Both the position numbers and the translations under genes were made by a program. Shown here piece after piece: positions 50,737 to 59,126 of a stretch of 64,000 nucleotides of DNA. How positions within the stretch are numbered: the first letter of the stretch is position 1; every line of letters begins with the position of its first letter. The notes below the pieces were generated by a model. It made no database searches, had not been told where the DNA came from, and was given only the letters and a program-made list of their open reading frames with translations. Location of the stretch: the NCBI RefSeq assembly GCF_000385135.1, contig NZ_ARQM01000005.1, forward strand, positions 21,340 to 85,339, in the 5' to 3' direction. This stretch comes from Promicromonospora sukumoe 327MFSha3.1. Its GTDB lineage: Bacteria > Actinomycetota > Actinomycetes > Actinomycetales > Cellulomonadaceae.

Positions 50737-51657
50737 ATGCTCGCATGGACGGTCGATCACGCCTCACCCAGCCACCTCAGCCTGCGCGAGGTGCCCGATC
50801 CGGCGCCCGGGCCGCACGACGCGGTCATCGAGGTGCGCGCCTTCGCGCCGAACCACGGCGACCTCGAGTCCCTGCCGGGCGTGCGCGACGGCGCGATCCC
50901 CGGCTGGGACGCCGCGGGCGTCGTCGTGGCCGAGGCGCTCGACGGGACGGGACCGCGGCTCGGCCAGGCGGTGGTCTCGCTCGGGGCCGACGGCGCCTGG
51001 GCGCAGCGCCGGCTGGTGACCGCCGAGTCCGTGGGGCTCGTCCCGGCCGGCGCCGACCTGAACGCCGCGAGCGTCGTGCCGGTCGCGGCGACCAGCGCGC
51101 TGCGCGGGCTCCGGCGCCTCGGCCCCGTCCTCGGCCGCCGTGTGCTGGTGCTGGGCGGGACGAGCGCGGTCGGCCTGTTCGCCGTGCAGCTCGCCGCGCG
51201 CAGCGGGGCGGAGGTCGTCGCCACCACCAGGAACCCCGCGGCCCGGGAGCGGCTGATCGAGCTCGGCGCGCACGACGTGGTCGCCTCGCCGTCCGACCTG
51301 GGCGACGACGTGTCCGGTGTGCTCGACCTGCTGGGCGGCTCCCATCTGGTGCGGGCGTTCGCCCGGCTCGCGCCGGGCGGCACCCTCGTCGCGCTGGGGC
51401 ACGCGGCGGGCGAGGGGGAGCGCTTCGCGTACGGCGACCTGTTCGGTGACGCCGCCCGGCACGACCGCTCCCTGACGACCTTCTTCCTCGGGGCCGAGGC
51501 GGACCTCGGCCCCGACATGACCAGGCTCGCGCACGAGATCCACCAGGGGCGGCTCGACCCCGTGGTCGGATCCGTGCGGCCATGGCGCGAGCTGCCGGAC
51601 GCTTTCGCGGCCGGCGCGGAACGGGCCTACGGGAAGACCGTCCTGACCGTCGAGTAG
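50737..51657 (+). CDS. Zinc-free MDR oxidoreductase
   Basis: The 306-residue medium-chain dehydrogenase/reductase has WDAAGVVVAEAL in the GroES-like half and VLVLGGTSAVGLFAVQLAARSGAEVVATTRN in the cofactor half. Zinc-ligand cysteines are absent. The start is leaderless: TACAGT ends six bases before the ATG. Regulation by the divergent TetR through the shared palindrome is likely. Quinone or enone reduction is the general family role; the substrate is unknown. Confidence 0.88.
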   Translation: MLAWTVDHASPSHLSLREVPDPAPGPHDAVIEVRAFAPNHGDLESLPGVRDGAIPGWDAAGVVVAEALDGTGPRLGQAVVSLGADGAWAQRRLVTAESVGLVPAGADLNAASVVPVAATSALRGLRRLGPVLGRRVLVLGGTSAVGLFAVQLAARSGAEVVATTRNPAARERLIELGAHDVVASPSDLGDDVSGVLDLLGGSHLVRAFARLAPGGTLVALGHAAGEGERFAYGDLFGDAARHDRSLTTFFLGAEADLGPDMTRLAHEIHQGRLDPVVGSVRPWRELPDAFAAGAERAYGKTVLTVE

Positions 51658-51810
51658 GGAACGCTGGCCGTCGCCTTCCTGCCCGACGCCGGGCGCGAGG
51701 CGGAGGTCGACCAGGCGCTTCGGGCCCGGTACGGCGACGACTCCGGCGTCCACCGGATGACCCGGTCGCCGGCGCGGGAGACGACGCTCCGCGTGGTGCC
51801 GCTCGCCTGA
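51658..51810 (+). pseudogene. 3' remnant of an unidentified gene
   Basis: Directly after the MDR stop, 50 codons in the same frame read GTLAVAFLPDAGREAEVDQALR onward and end in TGA. Almost every third position is G or C, as in real genes here. There is no start codon or ribosome site before an internal ATG at codon 35. It looks like the tail of a deleted gene fused behind the MDR gene, or less likely a readthrough extension. Confidence 0.4.
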
Positions 51811-51880
51811 GGGGGCTCCGGATGGAGGCAGGCTCGGGTGTGGAGACCGGCGGCGTCTCGACAGGCTGGTGTGACGTCGA

Positions 51881-53638
51881 TCAGCGTCCGGGCCTGTAGG
51901 AGATGGTCTCGCCGAAGCCTGTCGAGATGAAGCGCCGTTCGCCGCCCGAGCCAGGGGCGATCTCCATCAGCGCGTAGGCCTCGTAGTCTCCCTCGGGCAT
52001 CCCCGCAGCAGGATCCAGCAGGCATGCCGGGTCGGGATCGCCGATCGCGACGTGTATCTGATCGCTGCCCTTGTCGTCTACCCGGAAGCGCTCCACGGGC
52101 TCCGACCGGACGTCGGATCCGACGGAGACGACGCGACCACCGCTGAGCCAGACCAGGGTGGGCGGTGTCCGCGTCGTGTCGACGTCCGGACCCTCCTTGT
52201 TCTCGAACCAGAACGACATCCGCTGCGCCGAACTGCTGACCGTCAGCAGCTCCGGACCCCAGGAGTCGTAGAACCTGCCCGGGATGTCGGAGGCGTGGTC
52301 CCCGCACGCCAGGCTGGTGCCCTCCAGCCACGGCGGCTGGTAACCCTCGCGGATCCCGACGGCCAGCGGTTCCTCGTCAGGCACGTCGACCGCGGGGACC
52401 TCCATCGTGACGGGCTCGCTGACCACCAGCTCGAGGACGCCGTCCCCCTCCGTCCACGACATCACGGCGTACACGTCGTACGTGCCGGCCGGGCGCGGGT
52501 CCAGGTACTCCTCCCACGGCGTCTCCGGTCCCTTCGTCGTCCACGCCCCGCACGCGGTGAACGCATCCGCCTCGGCGACCCGCACGACCGAACCGCCCGC
52601 GCCGGGCAGCGCGTACCCACCTTCGCGCCAGCCCCGGCCGAGGTCCACCACCTGGCCGTTCCGCGCGAAGACCAGGTGCGGACGTCCCCCGTCCAGGTCC
52701 GGTCCTTCCGCATCCGTTCGTACGATCCGGACCGGCGCGCTCAGGAAGTCGTCCCGCACGTCCCCGCCGTCGGCGGCCTCGACGTCCCCGGTCAGCTCCA
52801 GGCGCACGGTGTCGGATGTCGACGTCAGGGCCGTCACGTCCATGCCGCAGAGGTACTGCTCACCGATCCCCGACCAGCCGCTCGGCGCCCAGCCCGCACC
52901 TACGGCGTCGCTCGAGGTCTCGGGGCTGGGCGTGGCCGGCGGTACGTGTTCCGAGAGGAACCGCCCCGGCCCCCACGCCGCGGCGAATCCCAGCAGCACG
53001 ATCAGCACCAGCGAGACGCCGCCGATCGCGGCCACCTTCGCCGTCCGACGACGCCGGATCGCACCGGTCACCGCGTCCAGCCGCTCGTCCAACGACGTGT
53101 CCACCTCCGGTGCCGTGACCTCGGCCAGCGCGTCGCGCAGCACCGCCGCGGCGTCGAACAGGTGCCGCTTCACCGTGCCCTGGCTCGTCCCGAGGGCGGC
53201 CGCGATCTGCGGCACCGTCAGGTCGTCGAAGTACCGCAGGATCACCACCTCACGCTGCCGCGGGGAGAGCCGGCGCAGGGCGACGCCGACGTCCACCCGC
53301 GCGGTGGCGACCCGGTCCGCCCCGGGCGTGTGGGCGTCCTCGGCGAGGAGGTGCTTCAGGGCGACCCAGTGGTTCCGCCTGCGGTAGCCGTCCAGGTAGA
53401 TGGTCAGGATCGCGCGCCGCACGTACGCCTCCGCGCTGGTGGTCTCCGAACGGCGCAGGTCCACCTGCGCCTCGCCCGAGCGCGGCGGACGGCGCAGCCG
53501 CGAGTAGACCTTGACCAGTGCGTCCTGCACCAGGTCCTCGGCCTGCGCCTTGTCCCGCGTCAGCGAGTACGCGTACCCCACCAGCGCTCCGCCGCGCCGG
53601 ACCACGAGCTCCGTCAGCTCGGTCTCCCACTGGACCAT
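51881..53638 (-). CDS. ECF sigma factor fused to a membrane helix and extracytoplasmic domain
   Basis: One uninterrupted 585-residue frame. Residues about 10-85 are sigma region 2 (GYAYSLTRDKAQAEDLVQDALVKVYSRLR), about 115-170 sigma region 4 (LRRLSPRQREVVILRYFDDLTVPQIAAALGTSQGTVKRHL), about 200-222 a transmembrane helix (VAAIGGVSLVLIVLLGFAAAW). About 355 outside residues form two similar modules, each with two cysteines and a matching strand pair (HLVFARNGQVVDLG / TLVWLSGGRVVSVG). In many relatives the sigma factor and the membrane protein are separate genes. The fusion would tether the sigma factor at the membrane and needs release or a sensing mechanism. GGGGAG precedes the ATG. Confidence 0.85.
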   Translation of the reverse strand: MVQWETELTELVVRRGGALVGYAYSLTRDKAQAEDLVQDALVKVYSRLRRPPRSGEAQVDLRRSETTSAEAYVRRAILTIYLDGYRRRNHWVALKHLLAEDAHTPGADRVATARVDVGVALRRLSPRQREVVILRYFDDLTVPQIAAALGTSQGTVKRHLFDAAAVLRDALAEVTAPEVDTSLDERLDAVTGAIRRRRTAKVAAIGGVSLVLIVLLGFAAAWGPGRFLSEHVPPATPSPETSSDAVGAGWAPSGWSGIGEQYLCGMDVTALTSTSDTVRLELTGDVEAADGGDVRDDFLSAPVRIVRTDAEGPDLDGGRPHLVFARNGQVVDLGRGWREGGYALPGAGGSVVRVAEADAFTACGAWTTKGPETPWEEYLDPRPAGTYDVYAVMSWTEGDGVLELVVSEPVTMEVPAVDVPDEEPLAVGIREGYQPPWLEGTSLACGDHASDIPGRFYDSWGPELLTVSSSAQRMSFWFENKEGPDVDTTRTPPTLVWLSGGRVVSVGSDVRSEPVERFRVDDKGSDQIHVAIGDPDPACLLDPAAGMPEGDYEAYALMEIAPGSGGERRFISTGFGETISYRPGR

Positions 53639-53812
53639 GTCGGTCTCCCCTCGTCCCGCTGCCCGTAACGGACGGAGGGCACGGACCGTTGAGGCGGGAC
53701 CGTACGGGATCAGGTCGTCCGGCGGTATGCGGTCAGGAGTGGCGACGCGTGTGGAGATGTCTTCGCGAGGAGAAGGTGAGATCTGCGCTGCGACCGTGAG
53801 ATTCGTCCGCCC

Positions 53813-53841
53813 TTGACATGGTATCGACCGACCCGCAGACT
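53813..53841 (+). promoter_or_regulatory. Promoter of the secreted TIM-barrel gene
   Basis: TTGACA at 53813-53818 and CAGACT at 53836-53841 are 17 bases apart. This is the only consensus-perfect -35 hexamer I noted in the window. Confidence 0.5.
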
Positions 53842-53854
53842 ACTTTTGCAAATG

Positions 53855-53883
53855 TGGCGGCAGAAGTCGCATGGTTGCCGCCA
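53855..53883 (+). promoter_or_regulatory. 5'-UTR stem-loop
   Basis: TGGCGGCA and TGCCGCCA pair across a 13-base loop between the promoter and the ribosome site of the gene at 53915. It could be an operator or an mRNA structure. Confidence 0.4.
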
Positions 53884-53914
53884 TAAATGACAAGGTCGTC
53901 AAAAGGGGAGCTCC

Positions 53915-55711
53915 ATGCAGATCTCACACGCGTCTCGCGCGCGACGGCTCGGCGCGGTAGTGGCGGGCGGTGCACTCCTCGCGGGCACGCTCGTCGCCGC
54001 CCCGGCCGTCGCCGCCCCGTCCACCGCCCCAGCCCGTACGCCTACCGCCGCGGCGGGTGAGGCGTGCGGACCGGACGACGGGCTGCCGGACTCGAAGATC
54101 TCCATCCAGCTGTACACGCACGTCGGCGAGCTCGGATCCGGCACACCGGCCCCCGAGACGATCGACCGCGTGCTCGGCGCGGTGGCCGACGCCGGCTTCA
54201 CCAACGTCGAGCCGTTCAGCCAGCCCTACTCGATGCCGGTCGGCGACTACCAGGCGATCCTCGACCGCCACGGCCTCGAGGTGTCCTCGAGCCACGGCAG
54301 CACCGACTGGGACACGTGGCCCGAGACCGTCGCGTATGCCGTCGCGCTGGGCCAGGACTACATCGGTACCGGCGGCATGGCGGGCAGCTACGGCACCTAC
54401 GAGGAGGCGCTCGCGACCGCGGCGTACGTGAACCGGCTCGGCGAGTACGCGCACGAGAACGGCGCGAACAAGATCGTGCTGCACAACCACCAGAGCGAGT
54501 TCACCACGCGCTACCCCGACCCGGAGACGGGGGAGATGGTCAGCGCCTGGCAGGTCATCGAGGAGAACACCGACCCCCGCTACGTCACGTTCCAGCTCGA
54601 CGTCGGCTGGGCCGCGGACGCCGGCATCGACGTCCCGGCGTGGATCGAGGAGTACGGGGACCGCATCGAGCTGCTCCACGTCAAGGACGCCGTGAACGTG
54701 AACGCCGAGGGCGACATGCGGCAGGTGGCCCTCGGCAGCGGCGAGATGGACCTCCCGGCGATCATCGCGGCGGCCGAGCCGTACGTGCAGTACTACACCT
54801 ACGAGTGGGACGACGCGCCGTCGTTCGAGACCTCGGCCGAGTCCTACCGGTACCTGCGCTGCTACCTGGCCGAGGGCGGGGGCGGCGACGAGTGCGAGGC
54901 CGACGACGGCGAGTCGCTGGCGCTGGGCCGGCCGGTCACGACGTCCAGCGTCGACGACCCCGCTCGCACCGGTGAGATGGCTGTGGACGGCAACGCCGGC
55001 ACCCGGTGGGGCAGCGGGTGGAGCGAGCCGGAGTGGATCGCGGTGGACCTCGGCGCCGAGTACGACCTCGACCGCGTCGTGATCGACTGGGAGACCGCGT
55101 ACGCGTCGGGGTACGAGATCCAGACCTCGCCCGACGGCGAGACCTGGACCACGGTGCACACCGTCACCGACGGTGACGGCCTCTTCGACGACCTCGACGT
55201 CTCGGGCACGGCCCGCCACGTGCGCCTGTACGCCACGGAGCGCGCCACCCAGTGGGGCTTCTCCCTCTACGAGCTCGAGATCTACGGCACGCCGAGCGGG
55301 CAGCCGACGCCGGAGCCCGCGGTCCGGGGCGCCGGGTACTGGACGTCGGAGTTCCGGCAGGTCAAGCACCCGGACCACACGGCCGACGAGCTGCTGTGCC
55401 TCCTGTCGACCACGCGCACGCAGAGCGACGTGTTCGACGAGGCGGTCGACCTGACCACGCTGGAGGACGCCGTCCAGGTCCTGTGGCCGCGTCACCACGA
55501 TGAGCCGCTCGACGTCCTCGACCGGCTGCTGCTCAGCACGTGGCTCAACGTCGCGACGGGCGCGCTCGACCTGGAGGACCCGATCGGCGGGGGCCGGACG
55601 GTGGGCGACCTGCTGCACGCTGTCGAGTCCGTGCGTCTCGACGCGGGCGCGACGAGGGCCGACCTGAAGGAGCACAGGAACGCGCTGGAGACGGTGAACG
55701 CCCGGCACTGA
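53915..55711 (+). CDS. Secreted sugar-isomerase-like TIM barrel with discoidin domain
   Basis: The 598-residue protein has a signal peptide (to about residue 33). A xylose-isomerase-like barrel spans about 55-325, with metal-type residues in IVLHNHQSEF, TFQLDVGW and IELLHVKDAV. An F5/8-type-C (discoidin) domain (ALGRPVTTSSVDDPARTGEMAVDGNAGTRWGSGW...VRLYATERATQWGFSLYELEIYG) spans about 330-468. The last 120 residues start GAGYWTSEFRQVKHPDHTADELLCLL and resemble GYW-type surface-protein modules. Exported barrels of this family act on glycosides, including 3-keto-glycosides. Role here: an extracellular sugar-modifying enzyme bound to a glycan (inference). AAAAGGGGAG precedes the ATG. Confidence 0.85.
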   Translation: MQISHASRARRLGAVVAGGALLAGTLVAAPAVAAPSTAPARTPTAAAGEACGPDDGLPDSKISIQLYTHVGELGSGTPAPETIDRVLGAVADAGFTNVEPFSQPYSMPVGDYQAILDRHGLEVSSSHGSTDWDTWPETVAYAVALGQDYIGTGGMAGSYGTYEEALATAAYVNRLGEYAHENGANKIVLHNHQSEFTTRYPDPETGEMVSAWQVIEENTDPRYVTFQLDVGWAADAGIDVPAWIEEYGDRIELLHVKDAVNVNAEGDMRQVALGSGEMDLPAIIAAAEPYVQYYTYEWDDAPSFETSAESYRYLRCYLAEGGGGDECEADDGESLALGRPVTTSSVDDPARTGEMAVDGNAGTRWGSGWSEPEWIAVDLGAEYDLDRVVIDWETAYASGYEIQTSPDGETWTTVHTVTDGDGLFDDLDVSGTARHVRLYATERATQWGFSLYELEIYGTPSGQPTPEPAVRGAGYWTSEFRQVKHPDHTADELLCLLSTTRTQSDVFDEAVDLTTLEDAVQVLWPRHHDEPLDVLDRLLLSTWLNVATGALDLEDPIGGGRTVGDLLHAVESVRLDAGATRADLKEHRNALETVNARH

Positions 55712-55797
55712 CCGGGGAGAGTGCTGGGCCAGGGGCCGGTGCGTGCTCGTCGAGGCGCGCCGGTCCCGGCTCCTGGCGCGTCGTCCGGCGCCGTCGG

Positions 55798-55803
55798 TAC
55801 GAT
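55798..55803 (+). promoter_or_regulatory. -10 element of a leaderless glycosyltransferase transcript
   Basis: TACGAT, seven bases, then ATG at 55811. No ribosome site is seen. Confidence 0.5.
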
Positions 55804-55810
55804 CCCGTCC

Positions 55811-57367
55811 ATGGCGGACGCGTCCGCACCACCCGACTCGCTCCGAGACCCCGAGCACCCCGCCGAGGTCCGGCACACCGGCTCGTTGCCCGCCGTCGCG
55901 TGGGTTCCCGTGGGCGCGGCGGTGCTGGTGCTCGGTGTGCTGCTGACCGCGACCAGCACCCGGTACGGATACCACCGGGACGAGCTGTACTTCCGCATGC
56001 TGGAGCCGGCCTGGGGCTACGTGGACCAGCCGCCCCTGACCCCGTGGCTGGTGCGGACCTTCGCCGAGCTGTTCGGCGACACGCTCCTGGTCATGCGCCT
56101 CCCGGCGACGCTCGCGCACCTGGCCGCGATCGTCGTGATCGCCCTCTTCGCACGTGAGCTGGGCGGGCGCGGGGGAGCGCAGGCGCTGGCCGCCTGGGGC
56201 TACGGGACGGCCGGGATCCCCGTGGCGTTCGGGCACACGCTGCTCACCTCGAGCCTTGACCTGGTCATGTGGCCGGCGGTCCTCCTGTGCGTGATCCGCG
56301 CCGTGCAGCGGGACCCGTGCTGGTGGCTCGTCGCCGGGCTGCTCGCTGGCCTCGCGCTGTACAACAAGCTGCTGGTGGTAGCCCTGCTCGGCGCGATCCT
56401 GCTCGGGCTGATCGTCGCGTGGCCGTGGCGGAGGCTGCGGGAGTCCGAGGCCGTGGACAGGTGGCCCCTGGCCACGATCTGGCCGTGGGCCGGCGCGGCC
56501 GTCGCGTTGCTCGTCGGTCTGCCGAACGTGGTGTTCCAGGCCACGAACGGCTGGCCGCAGCTCGCGATGGGTGCGGCCCTGGGCGAGAACAACGCCGCCG
56601 ACGTGCGTAGCGAGATGTGGCTGTTCCAGGTGCTCACGCTCGGCGTGCCGCTGACCCTGGTGTGGGTCGTCGGGCTGGTGTGGTTGTGGCGCCGTCGGCC
56701 CCTGCTGCGCTTCCTCGTGGTCGCCTACCCGGCGCTGCTCGCGTTCACCTACCTGGCCGGGTCCCAGACCTACTACGCGACCGGGCTGCTCTCGGTGCTG
56801 TTCGCCGCGGGCTGTGTGCCGGTCGCGGACCGGGCCGGGACCACCTGGCGGCGGACGGTCGTCGTGGTGGTGGCGGTGAACGCCGTGATATGCCTGGTCA
56901 TCAGCCTGCCGCTGGTGCCGGTGGGTGTGCTGGGAAGGACGCCGATCCCCGACATCAACTCGGCCGCGCAGGACGCGGTCGGCTGGCCCGAGTACGCGCG
57001 GCAGGTCGCCGCCGTGTACGGGTCGCTCCCTGCGCAGGACCGCGACCGGACGGTGATCCTGACGCAGAACTACGGCGAAGCGGGGGCCATGGACCGTTAC
57101 GGGCCCGAGCTCGGGCTGCCCCCGGCGTACTCGGGGCACAACGAGCTGTGGGAGTACGGACCGCCGCCGGCGTCCTCGACCATCGCCCTGGTGCTCACGG
57201 ATGCCCCGGGCGCGTGGGACCACCGGTTCGAGCGGTGCGCGGTCCGGGGGCGGCTCGACAACGGCGTGGGCATCGACAACGAGGAGCAGGGTGTGTCGAT
57301 CCTGGAGTGCCGCGACCCGGTGAACGGCTGGGGCGCCCTGTGGCCGCAGACGCGGCACCTGGACTGA
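55811..57367 (+). CDS. GT39/ArnT-like membrane glycosyltransferase
   Basis: The 518-residue protein has about 10-11 hydrophobic segments. The GT-C/PMT_2 signature is clear: STRYGYHRDELYFRMLEPAWGYVDQPPLTPWLVRTF, with the Asp-Glu pair of the first outer loop and the PP motif, then RLPATLAHLAAIVVIALFARELGGRGGAQALA. Such enzymes move a sugar from polyprenyl phosphate to an outer acceptor (protein, lipid or cell-wall glycan). The last 130 residues are a soluble outer domain. Predicted leaderless from ATG 55811. Acceptor unknown. Confidence 0.87.
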   Translation: MADASAPPDSLRDPEHPAEVRHTGSLPAVAWVPVGAAVLVLGVLLTATSTRYGYHRDELYFRMLEPAWGYVDQPPLTPWLVRTFAELFGDTLLVMRLPATLAHLAAIVVIALFARELGGRGGAQALAAWGYGTAGIPVAFGHTLLTSSLDLVMWPAVLLCVIRAVQRDPCWWLVAGLLAGLALYNKLLVVALLGAILLGLIVAWPWRRLRESEAVDRWPLATIWPWAGAAVALLVGLPNVVFQATNGWPQLAMGAALGENNAADVRSEMWLFQVLTLGVPLTLVWVVGLVWLWRRRPLLRFLVVAYPALLAFTYLAGSQTYYATGLLSVLFAAGCVPVADRAGTTWRRTVVVVVAVNAVICLVISLPLVPVGVLGRTPIPDINSAAQDAVGWPEYARQVAAVYGSLPAQDRDRTVILTQNYGEAGAMDRYGPELGLPPAYSGHNELWEYGPPPASSTIALVLTDAPGAWDHRFERCAVRGRLDNGVGIDNEEQGVSILECRDPVNGWGALWPQTRHLD

Positions 57368-57372
57368 CCCGG

Positions 57373-57560
57373 CCGGTACGGGTCACGGTCAGCACTGCGC
57401 CCGGGTATTCGGCGAGCGCGTCCTCCAGCTGTTCGACGAGGGTCAGGCCAGGGCGGCCGCTTGCACGGCGTGGCGCTTGGTCCGCTCGTCCCGGCGCATG
57501 TCGCGACGGCAAGGAGCGCGACATCCACCGGGGCGAGCGGCAAGGCCATGGTGACCACCG
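57373..57560 (-). pseudogene. Degenerate coding remnant, ABC-F-like
   Basis: On the minus strand a short stretch reads LTLVEQLEDALAEYPGAVLTVT, which resembles the end of an ABC-F-type ATPase (normally ...LDLDAVEALEDALAEYPGTLLLVTHD). It is interrupted by frame changes on both sides and has no start. I read it as a decayed gene fragment between the glycosyltransferase and the oxidoreductase genes. Confidence 0.3.
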
Positions 57561-57634
57561 TGCGTCGGCACTCGCACGCCGAGCGCCGACGGTCCGGGCC
57601 GACCCGTCCAGGATCAGCCCGAACAGCGCCGACG

Positions 57635-59044
57635 TCAGCGCCGGGCCAGGTTCTCCGTGGCCGGCCCCTCCAGCAGCGTGCCGTCCGGTGCGAAGCGCGA
57701 GCCGTGCACGGGGCAGTCCCAGGACCGCTCCTGGTCGTTCCACCGCACGACGCCGCCGAGGTGCGGGCACACGCGCGACACCTCGCTCCCGCCGGGCGCC
57801 TCCCCCGTGGGCCGGGTCGCCGCGCAGGCCCAGCCCCTGGACTGCTCGCCGAAGGTGACCGCCGACCGGGACGTCGGCTCGGGCGGCCGGGCCCACGGCT
57901 CCAGGGCCGGACCCCACTCGACCGGGTCGCCGAGCAGCCGGCCCGCCAGCGCCAGGCCGGCCCCGGTGCCGGTCGTCAGGCCCCACTTGCCGTAGCCCGT
58001 CGCCACGAGCACCCGTTCGTCGCCCGGCCAGACCGGCCCGACGAACGGCAGCCCGGTGTCGCTGATGTAGTCCTGCGCCGCCCACGCGTGGTGCGCGCTC
58101 CCGACGGGCAGGTGCGTGCGGGTCCAGTCGTCGAGGGTCGCGAGCCGTGCGGCCGGGTTCGGCTCCCGCCCGGTCGGATAGCCCTCGCCGCCCACCATGA
58201 GCAGCCCGCCCGCCATGCGGAGCGAGCGGGTGGGGGAGCCGGCCGTGATCGACGTCGTCCCGGCGAAGCCCGCCGGGAGCGCCGCGGGATCGGGTACGTC
58301 CCAGGTGGTCAGCAGGCTGCGGCCCGCCTCCAGGCGCAGGAACAGCCCGCCGAGACGCCCGGGCGGCGCGCCGGTCGCCAGGACCACGTGCTCGGCGAGC
58401 ACCGTCCCGCGCGTGGTGCGCAGCGCGACGCCCGACCGCAGCCGGCGTACCTTCCGCACCCGGACGCCGTCGTGCACCGGGACGCCGCGGGCGCGCAGCC
58501 GGGAGCGCAGGGCCGACAGCATCCGCAGCGGGTCGACCTGGCCCTGCCCCGGGAGGCGGACGGCGCCGGAGGTGGGGACCGGGTAGGGCGGTTCGTCCTC
58601 CCACGTCGCCGCCAGCCCGTGCCGCGAGCAGGTCGCGAGCACGGCCTCGACCTCGGGCACCTGGGCGGGCGTCGTGGCGACCGTGAGGTCGTCGCGGTTC
58701 TCGACGGGCACGCCCAGGTCGTCCAGGGTGCGGCGCAGCCAGCCGAGCCCCGCGAACCCCGCCGCGAGGTAGCTGTCCACCGCCTCGTCGCCGTGGTGTG
58801 CGACGCGCGCGAGCTGCACGCCCTGGAGCACGGAGAGCTTGCCGGTGGACCGGGCGGTCGTGGTGGCGCCGGCTGGGGCCTTGTCCAGCACCACCACGTC
58901 GGCGTTGCCGTCGGCGAGGCGCAGGGCGGTCACGACGCCGGTGATCCCGGCGCCCACCACGACGACGTCCGCGCGCAGGGGCTCGGGTGCCAGGACACCC
59001 GGACCCTCCTGCCCGCCTGCGGCTTCGGGGGTCTCCTGGCTCAC
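57635..59044 (-). CDS. FAD-dependent oxidoreductase with C-terminal Rieske domain
   Basis: The 469-residue protein has a DAO-type FAD domain (VVVVGAGITGVVTALRLADGNADVVVLDKAP, about residues 25-55) and an active-site region ATGYGKWGLTTGTGAGLALAGRLLG. A Rieske 2Fe-2S domain follows with CPHLGG and CPVHGSRF motifs (about 420-455). The GTG start follows AGGAGG by six bases. This architecture (YhfW/ordL-like) is found in putative amine or sugar-acid oxidoreductases of unknown substrate. It appears monocistronic. Confidence 0.88.
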   Translation of the reverse strand: MSQETPEAAGGQEGPGVLAPEPLRADVVVVGAGITGVVTALRLADGNADVVVLDKAPAGATTTARSTGKLSVLQGVQLARVAHHGDEAVDSYLAAGFAGLGWLRRTLDDLGVPVENRDDLTVATTPAQVPEVEAVLATCSRHGLAATWEDEPPYPVPTSGAVRLPGQGQVDPLRMLSALRSRLRARGVPVHDGVRVRKVRRLRSGVALRTTRGTVLAEHVVLATGAPPGRLGGLFLRLEAGRSLLTTWDVPDPAALPAGFAGTTSITAGSPTRSLRMAGGLLMVGGEGYPTGREPNPAARLATLDDWTRTHLPVGSAHHAWAAQDYISDTGLPFVGPVWPGDERVLVATGYGKWGLTTGTGAGLALAGRLLGDPVEWGPALEPWARPPEPTSRSAVTFGEQSRGWACAATRPTGEAPGGSEVSRVCPHLGGVVRWNDQERSWDCPVHGSRFAPDGTLLEGPATENLARR

Positions 59045-59126
59045 GGTGCGCCTCCTGTGCCGGTGGTCGGGTGTCGCGCAACCGGCCTCCTCAGGCTGGC
59101 ACGCGGCACCGGCACTCGCACGACGC

